Part shown: positions 17,518-25,889 of the stretch, one piece after another
How positions within the stretch are numbered: the stretch's first letter is position 1
How the letters are laid out: each line of letters starts with the position of its first letter
Source of the DNA: ASV31 sp965229765
Lineage (GTDB): Bacteria > Pseudomonadota > Alphaproteobacteria > Rhodobacterales > Rhodobacteraceae
Direction of reading: 5' to 3'
DNA length: 64,000 nt
Assembly: GCA_965229765.1 (NCBI GenBank)
Contig: CBDDJT010000002.1
Span: forward strand, 248,001 to 312,000
Position numbers and translations under genes: made by a program
The notes under the pieces: model-generated
The model's input: only the letters and a program-made list of their open reading frames with translations
Told to the model about the DNA's origin: nothing
Database searches by the model: none

Positions 17518-18839
17518 CGGAACGCATTCACATCGTGGACGACGATGTCGACCACCTCACGGCCCTGTGCGATCTTGTAGAGGCCGCCGGCTACACGGTG
17601 CGCGCGTTTCAAGCCGCCAAGGACCTTCTGTTGGCGATGTCGCCGCCGCCCGACATGGTCATCAGCGACCTGCGCATGCCGGATATGGACGGCATCGGCC
17701 TGCTTCATGCCCTGCGCGAGACGTCGTTGTCGGTTCCCGTTGTCCTGCTCACCGGCCACGGCGATGTGGTGCACGCTGTCGAGGCCATCCGGGCCGGGGC
17801 TGAAGACTTTCTCGAGAAGCCCTATGATTCCGTGCATCTGCTTTCGGTCATCCGGCGGACGCTGGATGCCCAGGCGGCCCGCAGAGAGGTTGCGCGGCTT
17901 CAGCACGTCCTGTGCGAACGGGATGAGGTGAGCATCCTTGGACGGTCCCGGGCCATGCGTGCCTTTCGCAGCCGTATCGCGGACCTGGCTTCGGTCGATC
18001 TGGGCGTGGTCATCAGCGGCGAGACGGGCACAGGCAAGGAACTGGCCGCCCGCGCCATTCATGCCGCCAGCGCGCGGGGCAGCGGCCCCTTTGTCGCGCT
18101 AAACTGCGCGGCCTTGTCAGAGGCGATGGCCGAAACCGTTCTCTTCGGTCACGGGACGGGTGTGTTCGCCCATGACGCAACCGGGCGGGCGGGGAAACTG
18201 GAGGCCGCCAACGGCGGCACCCTGATGCTGGACGAAGTCGAGACAATGCCGCCGTCCATACAGCCCAAGCTGCTTCGCGTCCTCCAGGAGAGAACGGTCG
18301 AGCGCATCGGCGAAACCACATCGCGATGGCTTGATATCCGGGTGATCGCGACGACGAAATCGCCGTTGCGCCAGGTCGAGAGCTTCCGCCCGGATCTCTA
18401 TTACAGGTTGGCAGGCACCGAGCTTGCGACACCGTCCCTGCGCGAAGCGGGTGAGGATATCCCGCTGATTTTCGCCCATTACGCGCAACTGGCGGCACGC
18501 CGGTACGGTCGCGCCGATCCAGATATCCCCTGGACGCTCCAAAAGAAGCTCAAATGTGCAGCATGGCCCGGCAATGTACGTGAATTGAAGGCCAGCGCCG
18601 AAGCCTATGCCTTGGGCTTGTTCGATATGCCCGACGGGTCCGCCACGAAGGCAACCCCGCAAACACTTGCCGACCGCGTCGCAGACTTCGAAGCCCGCGA
18701 GATCGCAGCCGCCCTTGATGCGCATGTCGGCAACACGCTGCGCGCCTCGGAAACACTGGGAATTCCGCGCCGCACGCTGAATGACAAGATGCGCCGCTAC
18801 GGCCTGACCTCGAATTCCGATTCAGAGGGCGAGGAATGA
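17514..18839 (+). CDS. DctD-type response regulator with AAA+ domain lacking GAFTGA
   Basis: A 441-residue protein: receiver (Asp52 in ISDLRMPDMDG), AAA+ domain (Walker A GETGTGKE at 169-176, Walker B LMLDEVE at 237-243, arginine-finger region FRPDLYYRLAGTEL) and a Fis-type HTH at the C-terminus (NTLRASETLGIPRRTLNDKM). Family members contact sigma-54 through a GAFTGA loop after FGHE. Here the aligned stretch is FGH-GT-GVFAHD (about 211-221), with Thr and the second Gly replaced. It may thus work without sigma-54 or be impaired. It overlaps the kinase gene (ATGA). Confidence 0.9.
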   Translation: MTERIHIVDDDVDHLTALCDLVEAAGYTVRAFQAAKDLLLAMSPPPDMVISDLRMPDMDGIGLLHALRETSLSVPVVLLTGHGDVVHAVEAIRAGAEDFLEKPYDSVHLLSVIRRTLDAQAARREVARLQHVLCERDEVSILGRSRAMRAFRSRIADLASVDLGVVISGETGTGKELAARAIHAASARGSGPFVALNCAALSEAMAETVLFGHGTGVFAHDATGRAGKLEAANGGTLMLDEVETMPPSIQPKLLRVLQERTVERIGETTSRWLDIRVIATTKSPLRQVESFRPDLYYRLAGTELATPSLREAGEDIPLIFAHYAQLAARRYGRADPDIPWTLQKKLKCAAWPGNVRELKASAEAYALGLFDMPDGSATKATPQTLADRVADFEAREIAAALDAHVGNTLRASETLGIPRRTLNDKMRRYGLTSNSDSEGEE

Positions 18840-19237
18840 CCGGCCCCCGGCGACCACGGATCACACGCCCTCGATCGCAAGATCCTTGGAACGGGCAGGC
18901 CTTGCCCGCGTCCCTTCGTCACCGGGGTTCAGGCGCAGTCCTGAGATTTGGCCAGTTTGACGCCAAACAACTCGTCCGTCACCCGCTGCCGAAGCTTTCG
19001 CGGCCCTACAGACCAGCAGTAGCCCGGAATTGAGAGGCCGGAAGACCGCAGCGTGGCGTCAATCCCGCCAATCCGGGGGCATAAGGCAGACAGCCTGCGC
19101 GGCAGGTGTCCAGAAGACCGCGGGGACCTCGGGGCGTGGATGTCGGGCACGCCGCCGGCGACAGAACGCCAGCCGGCAGGACAAGTTCTTGAGGCAAGAC
19201 CTCAGCGGGACCTGGAAGAAGATCGGCAGTTTCGCCG
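18840..19237. other. 398-base intergenic region between convergent genes, no gene seen
   Basis: Lies between the DctD-type regulator and the ABC ATPase stop. Short open frames on both strands (for example minus 18929-19150, ending KLRQRVTDELFGVKLAKSQDC) match no family I know and lack good starts. It contains short hairpins such as GGGCAGGCCTTGCCC (18894-18908), which could end transcription. Possible gene debris. Confidence 0.45.
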
Positions 19238-20248
19238 TCAGATATTCCCGGCTGCCAGCACGGGGTTTTGCCCGGGACGCGCCAAGTGACATGCCACCCG
19301 ATGCCCCTCACCTGCCGACGTCAGGTCCGGCGCGCTGGTCCCGCAAGCGGGTTCCGCCGCAGGGCACCGTGATGCAAAACGGCATCCGGCGGGCAAGCTA
19401 AGGGGATCCGGCGGGTCACCTGGGATCAGGATTCGGCGGCTTTTTCGACGCAACTCTGGATCGACGCTGGGAACCGCGGACAGAAGCGCCGCCGTGTAAG
19501 GATGCAGCGGCGTATTGAAGAGTGACAGCCGGTCGGCGTGTTCGACAACCTTGCCCATATACATCACCGCGACGCTGTCGCACATGTGCTGCACAACGCC
19601 GAGGTCATGGCTGATGAAGATGTATGTCAGCCCGAAGTCCGCCTGAAGCCGCCGAAGGAGATTCAGGATCTGGGCCTGCACCGCGACGTCCAGTGCCGAT
19701 ACCGGTTCGTCACAGACGATCACCTCTGGCCGGGTGCTGAGCGCCCGGGCGATGCCGATCCGCTGCCGCTGCCCGCCCGAGAACTGGTGTGGGAACAGGC
19801 GCTTTTGTTCCGGGCGCAGACCAACGGCCTGAAACAACTCGTCCACTATGGCGCGTTTTTCGGTTTCGGGCTTGTCGGTCAGGCTGTCGAGCGGTTCGCG
19901 CACGATGTCTTCTGCACGCCGACGCGGGTTCAGCGAGGAATAGGGATCCTGAAAGATCACCTGCACACGGCGGCGCATGTCGCGCAGCCGGTCTCCTTGC
20001 AGCGCAAGGATGTCCTGCCCGTCGAGGCAGACCTCGCCTTCGGTCTGGGCGCGGACAAGACGTGCCAGGGCAAGCGCCGCGGTCGTCTTTCCGGATCCGC
20101 TTTCGCCGACGATGGCCAGCGTTTCGCCCTTTCGCACCTGAAAGGAAACATCGTCGACCGCCGTCAGGTGCCTCTTCTGCCCCCAGGGTCCACCACGGCG
20201 CACGGTGAACCGGACCGAAAGGTTCTTCACGTCCAGTAGCGGCGTCAT
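19238..20248 (-). CDS. oligopeptide/dipeptide ABC transporter ATPase (DppF/OppF type)
   Basis: A 336-residue cytoplasmic ATPase with Walker A (GESGSGKTT), Q-loop, signature FSGGQRQRIGIARAL, Walker B (VIVCDEPVSALD), and a C-terminal oligopeptide-transporter extension with the cysteine pattern CRFASRCPAAEPAC seen in the Opp/Dpp group (often an iron-sulfur site). It pairs with the second ATPase upstream. The ATG at 20248 overlaps that gene's stop (TGATG); a GTG one codon earlier is also possible. Last gene of the five-gene operon. Confidence 0.92.
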   Translation of the reverse strand: MTPLLDVKNLSVRFTVRRGGPWGQKRHLTAVDDVSFQVRKGETLAIVGESGSGKTTAALALARLVRAQTEGEVCLDGQDILALQGDRLRDMRRRVQVIFQDPYSSLNPRRRAEDIVREPLDSLTDKPETEKRAIVDELFQAVGLRPEQKRLFPHQFSGGQRQRIGIARALSTRPEVIVCDEPVSALDVAVQAQILNLLRRLQADFGLTYIFISHDLGVVQHMCDSVAVMYMGKVVEHADRLSLFNTPLHPYTAALLSAVPSVDPELRRKSRRILIPGDPPDPLSLPAGCRFASRCPAAEPACGTSAPDLTSAGEGHRVACHLARPGQNPVLAAGNI

Positions 20249-21234
20249 CACATGCTCTCCGCGTGCCAGCAGGCCGATATCTGGCCGGTCTCAAAGGTCC
20301 GTTCCTCAGGCCGGGCCTTGTGACAATTGTCGGTCGCGCGCGTGCAGCGAGAGGCAAAAAGGCATCGGTTCTGTCCGAATTCGGCGATGCCGGGCACGAT
20401 GCCCGGAATCTCGGTCAGCTCTTTCCGGTCCTTGGTCAGGTTGGCGACAATATGGGGAACGCAGGAGATCAGACCGTGCGTGTAAGGGTGACGGGCGCGA
20501 TCGATCACCGCCTCGACACGGCCTTCCTCTACCTTGCGGCCAGCATACATCACGATCATCCGGTCGGCCATTTCGGCCACGGCCCCCATGTCATGGGTGA
20601 TAAGGATGATCGAGGTGCCTGTCTGGGCCCGCAGATCGCGCAAGAGATCGAAGATCTGCGCCTGAACCGTGACGTCGAGCGCGGTGGTGGGTTCGTCCGC
20701 GATCAGTATCTTGGGCCTGCAGGCCAGCGCGATGGCAATCATAACGCGCTGACGCTGGCCACCCGACATCTGGAAAGGATAGTCATCCACCCGGCTTCGC
20801 GGGTTCGGGATGCGTACCGCGTCCAGCAACTCCACCGCCATGTCCCAGGCGGCCGTTCGCCCAAGGTTCTGGTGAGCGCGCAACACCTCGGCGATCTGCT
20901 CGCCCACGGTGTAGACGGGATTGAGCGAGGTCATCGGCTCCTGAAAGATCATGCTGATCTGATTGCCGCGAATGTCGCGCAACCGACCTGCGCTGGCCGT
21001 CGTCAGATCCTCGCCGTCGAATGTGATGCTGCCGGAAGCCACGCGTCCGATGCCGTCGGGAAGAAGCCCCATGATGGCAAGCGCCGTCATCGACTTGCCG
21101 CAACCCGATTCGCCCACGAAACTCAGGTTCTCGCCGTGATCGAGCGTAAAGCTCAGATCGTCGATGACAGGCGCCACGCCAGCGCGGGTCGACAGTTCGA
21201 CACGCAGATTGCGAACCTCCAGCAGCGGGGCCAT
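20248..21234 (-). CDS. oligopeptide/dipeptide ABC transporter ATPase (DppD/OppD type)
   Basis: A 328-residue ATPase with Walker A (GESGCGKS), signature MSGGQRQRVMIAIALA, Walker B (ILIADEPTTALD) and switch His (LITHDMGAVAEMADR), plus the C-terminal Cys motif (CLFASRCTRATDNC). It forms a heterodimer with the next gene's product to drive solute import. It starts directly after the permease stop. Confidence 0.92.
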   Translation of the reverse strand: MAPLLEVRNLRVELSTRAGVAPVIDDLSFTLDHGENLSFVGESGCGKSMTALAIMGLLPDGIGRVASGSITFDGEDLTTASAGRLRDIRGNQISMIFQEPMTSLNPVYTVGEQIAEVLRAHQNLGRTAAWDMAVELLDAVRIPNPRSRVDDYPFQMSGGQRQRVMIAIALACRPKILIADEPTTALDVTVQAQIFDLLRDLRAQTGTSIILITHDMGAVAEMADRMIVMYAGRKVEEGRVEAVIDRARHPYTHGLISCVPHIVANLTKDRKELTEIPGIVPGIAEFGQNRCLFASRCTRATDNCHKARPEERTFETGQISACWHAESM

Positions 21235-21235
21235 C

Positions 21236-22114
21236 TCAACGCTTCCTCAGCTTCGGGTTCAGGGCATCGTTCAATCCATCCCCCACCAGGCTGATGGCCA
21301 GCACGGTTACGAAGATCGCAAGGCCCGGGATCGTGACGGTAAAGCTGGACTCGAGGATGTATTGCCGGTTCGACCCTATGATCTGACCCCAACTGACGAC
21401 GTTTGGGTCGGTCAATCCCAGAAAACTCAGCCCCGCCTCGAACAGGATGGCGGAACCGACCATCAGCGCGGACTGCACAATGATCGGCGGCAGCGCATTC
21501 GGCAGGATCACACCGAACATCAGGGACATGTTCGATACGCCCGAGGCGCGGCTGGCCATCACGTACTCCAGTTCCCGCACCCGCAGGAATTCCGCACGGG
21601 TGATCCGCGCAACGGCGGTCCAGCTGACAAGCCCGATCGCCAGCGTGATCATCGGCAGGCTGGCGCCGAACAACGCGACGATCACCATGGAAAACAAGAG
21701 CGTTGGCAAGACCTGAAAGAACTCGGTGAAGCGCATCAGCACCTCTTCGACCAGTCCGCCGTAGAAACCGGCAAGCGCACCGATGGTCACGCCGATCACG
21801 ATGGTGACAATGGCCGCCGAGAGCCCGATGATAAGTGTCACCCGCGCCCCGTTCAGGATCTGCGCCAGCAGGTCGCGGCCAAGATAGTCGGTGCCGAACA
21901 GGAACCCCTGCTCACCGGGCGGCGAGAACGGCGCCCAGACCATGTCGAACGGATCGGTGGGATACAGCATCGGACCGAAGACAGCCGCGATCACGATCAG
22001 GATGAGAACCGCAAGCCCTGCCATCGCGGCATGATTGCCCCGATACATGTCCCATGCCTCGGCCAGGGGCGAGCGGGCCTTTTCCGCGGCCTGTCCCGTG
22101 GTCCCATCGGTCAT
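21236..22114 (-). CDS. ABC transporter permease (DppC/OppC type)
   Basis: A 292-residue inner-membrane protein. The N-terminal OppC_N helix (MAGLAVLILIVIAAVFGPML) is followed by five further helices. The binding-protein-dependent transport motif is visible as EYVMASRASGVSNMSLMFGVILPNALPP (EAA loop). It has the usual GTDYLGRDLLAQILNGARVTL family stretch. ATG overlaps the stop of the other permease (ATGA). Confidence 0.93.
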   Translation of the reverse strand: MTDGTTGQAAEKARSPLAEAWDMYRGNHAAMAGLAVLILIVIAAVFGPMLYPTDPFDMVWAPFSPPGEQGFLFGTDYLGRDLLAQILNGARVTLIIGLSAAIVTIVIGVTIGALAGFYGGLVEEVLMRFTEFFQVLPTLLFSMVIVALFGASLPMITLAIGLVSWTAVARITRAEFLRVRELEYVMASRASGVSNMSLMFGVILPNALPPIIVQSALMVGSAILFEAGLSFLGLTDPNVVSWGQIIGSNRQYILESSFTVTIPGLAIFVTVLAISLVGDGLNDALNPKLRKR

Positions 22115-23088
22115 GTGCGTGCTCTCATTCGCGGATCCACAAGCCGCAGGAAGAAGTCAGTCAAAAGGTTGCCCACAATCACCATCAGGGCAGAAAAGAA
22201 CAGGATGCCAAGTATCGTCGGGGTATCGCGCGCGATGATCGACTGGAACGCAAGCGTTCCAAGGCCAGGCCAGGCGAATACCGTCTCGACCAGTACGGCA
22301 CCGGAGATCACGGCGCTGAACTGAAGGCCGGCGAGGGTGATGACCGGCGACAGAGCGTTCTTCAGGGCATGCTTATAGACGACCTGACGTTCGGTCAGTC
22401 CCTTTGCCTTTGCCGTGCGCACGTAGTCGGAACCCAACGTTTCCATCATCGTTGCCCGGGACAGACGCGAATAGAGCGCAAGGAAGATCGAGCTTAGCGT
22501 AATGGTGGGAAGCACTAGGTGCCGGATCACGTCGAGGGTCTGCGCCCAGAACCCGCCCTGCAGCGTTACGTCACGCATTCCCGCCACCGGAAACCACTGA
22601 ATCTTCAGCGAAAACGCGATCAGCAATAGGATGCCCGTCCAGAAGACGGGCGCCGAATAGCCGAACAGCGCCAGGAAGGTCACGAAATGGCTGAGCACGC
22701 CATTGGGCCGCCGCGCAGAGATCACGCCAAGGACCACACCGATCAGAAGCGCAAGGATCTGCGCCGTGAAGACAAGCAGCAGCGTCGCCGGCAGACGCTG
22801 CAAGATGAGATCCGTCACAGGCTGGCTGTAGTAGAAGGAATAGCCAAGATCAAAGCGCAGGACCTTGCCGAGATAGGTGCCAAGCTGCACGAGAAAAGGC
22901 TCGTCCAGACCATAGTCCGCGCGGATCCGGGCCAGCACCTCTTCGTCGGCGCCCCCCATCGATTGCGCGATGGTGTCCGACACGTCGCCCGGGGCCAGAT
23001 GCATCATCGTGAAGTTCAGCACCAGCACCGCCAGAAGCAGCAGAACGGCATAGAACAACCTGGTCGCGGTGATACGCATCGCTGTCAC
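22111..23088 (-). CDS. ABC transporter permease (DppB/OppB type)
   Basis: A 325-residue six-helix permease starting with the family's N-terminal helix (LFYAVLLLLAVLVLNFTMMH) and APGDVSD. The EAA loop is DYVRTAKAKGLTERQVVYKHALKNAL. A strong AAGGAGG eight bases before the GTG at 23088 supports that start over the ATG at 23079. It lies 61 bases after the binding-protein gene, with a hairpin in the gap. Confidence 0.93.
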   Translation of the reverse strand: MTAMRITATRLFYAVLLLLAVLVLNFTMMHLAPGDVSDTIAQSMGGADEEVLARIRADYGLDEPFLVQLGTYLGKVLRFDLGYSFYYSQPVTDLILQRLPATLLLVFTAQILALLIGVVLGVISARRPNGVLSHFVTFLALFGYSAPVFWTGILLLIAFSLKIQWFPVAGMRDVTLQGGFWAQTLDVIRHLVLPTITLSSIFLALYSRLSRATMMETLGSDYVRTAKAKGLTERQVVYKHALKNALSPVITLAGLQFSAVISGAVLVETVFAWPGLGTLAFQSIIARDTPTILGILFFSALMVIVGNLLTDFFLRLVDPRMRART

Positions 23089-23114
23089 GGCCTGGCCCTC
23101 CTTGCACGTTGGTC

Positions 23115-23139
23115 TCCGCAGCGGCCGGGCCGCTGCGGA
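23115..23139 (-). terminator. GC-rich hairpin between binding-protein and permease genes
   Basis: TCCGCAGCGGC and GCCGCTGCGGA form an 11-bp perfect stem with a three-base loop and no T run. At this place such hairpins usually stabilise the binding-protein mRNA or partly stop transcription, so that more binding protein than permease is made. Confidence 0.65.
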
Positions 23140-23149
23140 TCGTGGTGGG

Positions 23150-24724
23150 TCAATTCCTCAGGAAGACCTTGTCCATGGGCGAGCTCGTCGCCCAGATGCC
23201 CATCGGCGGATTGCCCACGCGGTCTGAATAGATCGTGTGCATGGGCACCGCGTTCAGGTAGTAGATCGGCACCTCGGCCGCCACGATTTCCTGGAACTCC
23301 TTATAGAGCGCGGCGCGCTTTTCGGGGTTGTTCTCGGTCGCCGCCATGTCCAGCAATTCATCGACCCGGGCGTTCGAATACCCTTGGGTGTTCGACCATA
23401 CGCCCTTTGCGATGTTGGACGTCATGTAGGTCCGGTTCACACCGATCACCGGATCGCCCCAGTTGTAGACGCTGTCCAGCGACATGTCGAAGTCCATCGT
23501 GCCCATAGCCTTGGCCCAGCTTGGGAAGTCGGCATGGGCCTGAAGCTCGACCATGATACCGACCTTGGACAGGGCCTGCTTGACGTACTCGGACTGGGCT
23601 TTGTAGCCGGGGAAAGGAACCAGCTCCATCGTTATGTCAAAGCGCTTGCCGCCTTCCATCGGGAAACCGGCCTCGTCCAGCAGGGAGTTCGCCATGTCCA
23701 GATCGAGTTCGTAGGTCGGAACCTCGGAATGGTACAGCGGGCTGTCGGGGTGGATGCCCGTCCGGGCTTCGGCCGCCGTACCGCGCATGATGGCGTTCAG
23801 GATGAAGTTCTTGTCGACGGCATAGGCGATGGCCTGCCGCACGCGCACATCCTGAAGCGGTCCGGCCGTGGTGTTCATCGCCAGCCAGTCGATCGGACCG
23901 ATGCCGCCATAGCCCTCTTGCGTGACGTTCACGCCATCCGCCTCCCGCAGGCGGTTGATGACCGTCGGTTCGTTCTCGAACGCTGCCATATGCAGTTCGC
24001 CGTTTTGCAGTGCAATCGCGCGGGCAGAGCTGTCGGGGATGATCCGGGCGACGATCCGGTCCAGATAGGGCAGGCCCTCTTCCCAGTATCCGTCATAGCG
24101 CTCCATTATGACGTGCTCGCCGGGCTTGAATTCCACCAGCTTGAATGGCCCTGACCCGACGACATCCTCGTTGTTGCGCGGATGGTTCTTCGGGTCCTGT
24201 CCATCGCCGTAGATGTGTTTGGGGATGATCGACATCAGCTGCCCGGACATCGCCAGCATCAACGCGGGATGCGGCTTGGACAGGTTCAGAACCGCGGTAT
24301 GCGCATCGGGCGTGTCCACGCTGGTCACGGGCGCGAACATCGATTTGAAGGGGTGGTATTCCTTGATGATGTCGACAGAAAAGGCCACGTCTTCGGACGT
24401 GATCGGGGTGCCGTCGTGGAAGGTCGCGTTTTCCTGCAAAAAGAGCGTCACGGACAGGCCGTCGTCGCTAACCTCCCAACTCTTGGCGAGATAGGGCTGT
24501 GGTGTCCAGTCCTCGTCATAACGCAGTGGAGCCGCAAAAAGCTGCGAGCCGACAAGCCCGGTGACGATCCCCGACTGTACTGCCGGGTTCAGCACGCGCG
24601 GCGTTGCCGTCAGCGGCACCACAAGCTGTCCGCCCCTGACCGGCGCGTCCTGCGCCGCCAAGGCGCCAACCGACAGCGCCGACACGGCCGCCGCGGCAAG
24701 CAGGTGTTTCAGTCTCACATACAT
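23150..24724 (-). CDS. oligopeptide/nickel-type ABC solute-binding protein (SBP family 5)
   Basis: A 524-residue periplasmic receptor. Signal peptide YVRLKHLLAAAAVSALSVGALAA. The SBP_bac_5 core has LAKSWEVSDDGLSVTLFLQ, FHDGTPITSEDVAFSVDI, VRQAIAYAVDK and NPEKRAALYKEFQEIVA. The ATG at 24724 (with GGGAG before it) was preferred over the ATG at 24745. It is first in the operon and determines specificity. The substrate cannot be read from sequence; the divergent amidohydrolase suggests an amide or peptide-like compound. Confidence 0.92.
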   Translation of the reverse strand: MYVRLKHLLAAAAVSALSVGALAAQDAPVRGGQLVVPLTATPRVLNPAVQSGIVTGLVGSQLFAAPLRYDEDWTPQPYLAKSWEVSDDGLSVTLFLQENATFHDGTPITSEDVAFSVDIIKEYHPFKSMFAPVTSVDTPDAHTAVLNLSKPHPALMLAMSGQLMSIIPKHIYGDGQDPKNHPRNNEDVVGSGPFKLVEFKPGEHVIMERYDGYWEEGLPYLDRIVARIIPDSSARAIALQNGELHMAAFENEPTVINRLREADGVNVTQEGYGGIGPIDWLAMNTTAGPLQDVRVRQAIAYAVDKNFILNAIMRGTAAEARTGIHPDSPLYHSEVPTYELDLDMANSLLDEAGFPMEGGKRFDITMELVPFPGYKAQSEYVKQALSKVGIMVELQAHADFPSWAKAMGTMDFDMSLDSVYNWGDPVIGVNRTYMTSNIAKGVWSNTQGYSNARVDELLDMAATENNPEKRAALYKEFQEIVAAEVPIYYLNAVPMHTIYSDRVGNPPMGIWATSSPMDKVFLRN

Positions 24725-24815
24725 GTTTGCACTCCCTGTAGGCATTGGTTTTTTAGCTGTTCAACAACGCGCTGGTGGAAACGCTAGCGCAGCCCCCATA
24801 GTTCAAAAAACTGAA

Positions 24816-24840
24816 TTAATGTGCGTTATTCACACATTAA
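24816..24840. promoter_or_regulatory. perfect inverted repeat, candidate LysR-type operator
   Basis: TTAATGTG-N9-CACATTAA, an AT-rich 8-bp dyad in otherwise GC-rich DNA. It lies 92 bases before the binding-protein start and just behind the LysR gene. The half-site spacing fits a LysR box. It has no T tract and so is unlikely to be a terminator. A second smaller dyad (TTCA-N6-TGAA) is adjacent. Confidence 0.6.
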
Positions 24841-24860
24841 ATGAAGGTTTCGCTCAACCC

Positions 24861-25781
24861 TCAGATTGTGAGCGACGCAAACTTTCCTTTTTCTTTCAGC
24901 TCGATACACCGGTCGATGAATGCTTCCACCAACTTTGGCCGATCTACTCCGGCGGTGGATACGATGCCAAAGACAGGCGGATCGATTGCGTCTTTTATGG
25001 GCAGTATGGCGTAATCTGACCCGGTTTCGTGATACCCCAGCGGCCGGATGTTCAGCATGGAGACGCCAAAGCCCGCTCCCACCAGTGATCGCAGGATTTC
25101 AGAGGACCGCGTCGAATGCGCAATGCGCGGTGTAAGGCCCGCAGCTTCGAACACGCCGGCGAAGTAGCTTCGTGCGCCGGGCAGGTCCAGCTTGACGACC
25201 GGGCGCTCGGCCAGTTCGGCCAACGTGACGGATGTCTGCCGGGCCAGTGGGTCGCTGCGCGGGACGATCGCAAAGGGCGGCGCCTCGAACAGCGGCGCAA
25301 ATCCGTGGCGCGGGTCGCCATACCCCTCATAACAAAAGGCGATATCGGCCTCACCCCTGTCGAGATACTCCATCACACGTTCGATCGACCCCTCCAGGAT
25401 CGACAGCGACATCTCAGGAAACCGGTCGGTGACGTCACGCAGGATCGGTGGCAGCACCGCCGGTGCGGCGGTTGCATAGCACGCCACGCGCACATTTCCC
25501 CGAAGCCCGCCAGCGATCGACTGCATCTCGGCAGCGAAATGGCGGGACTGTTCGATGAAGATGCGAATGCGCGTCAACGCCTCGGTTCCCTGTGGCGTCG
25601 GGCGGATGCCGCGGGCGGGCGTACGCACGAAAAGATCATAGCCCAGTTCGCTTTCCACGGCGTCGATGGCGGCGGTAATCGAGCTTTGCGAGATCGACAG
25701 TTCCCCGGCGGCACCCGCGATACTTCGCAGTCGTCCGGCGGCCTCGACATAACGAAGCTGTTTCAGGGTGTAGCTCTGCAC
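24861..25781 (-). CDS. LysR-family transcriptional regulator
   Basis: A 306-residue regulator with the N-terminal winged HTH (LKQLRYVEAAGRLRSIAGAA, then LSISQSSITAAIDAVESELG) and the LysR effector-binding domain (about 90-300). It reads toward the ABC operon, with 136 bases between, and away from the amidohydrolase gene (108-base divergent gap). Likely controls both in response to the imported compound. Confidence 0.92.
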   Translation of the reverse strand: MQSYTLKQLRYVEAAGRLRSIAGAAGELSISQSSITAAIDAVESELGYDLFVRTPARGIRPTPQGTEALTRIRIFIEQSRHFAAEMQSIAGGLRGNVRVACYATAAPAVLPPILRDVTDRFPEMSLSILEGSIERVMEYLDRGEADIAFCYEGYGDPRHGFAPLFEAPPFAIVPRSDPLARQTSVTLAELAERPVVKLDLPGARSYFAGVFEAAGLTPRIAHSTRSSEILRSLVGAGFGVSMLNIRPLGYHETGSDYAILPIKDAIDPPVFGIVSTAGVDRPKLVEAFIDRCIELKEKGKFASLTI

Positions 25782-25889
25782 GCTTCATTCCCCCAGAAAA
25801 TCGGACAACTTGGTCAGTTAAATCCATTTTCTCACACAGGGAAACCCACCTACCCTGCCTTTGCAAAGCCTCGCGAAAGGACATGCCAC

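Noticed and set aside
18929..19150. 73-codon minus-strand frame in the gap after the DctD-type gene
   Set aside because: No recognised domain, poor start context, Arg/Pro/Ser-rich first half; left as unexplained sequence.
25116..25889. N-terminal extension of the amidohydrolase to 806 residues
   Set aside because: The extra part is antisense to the LysR gene; the family start is at the GTG at 25890 with a ribosome site.
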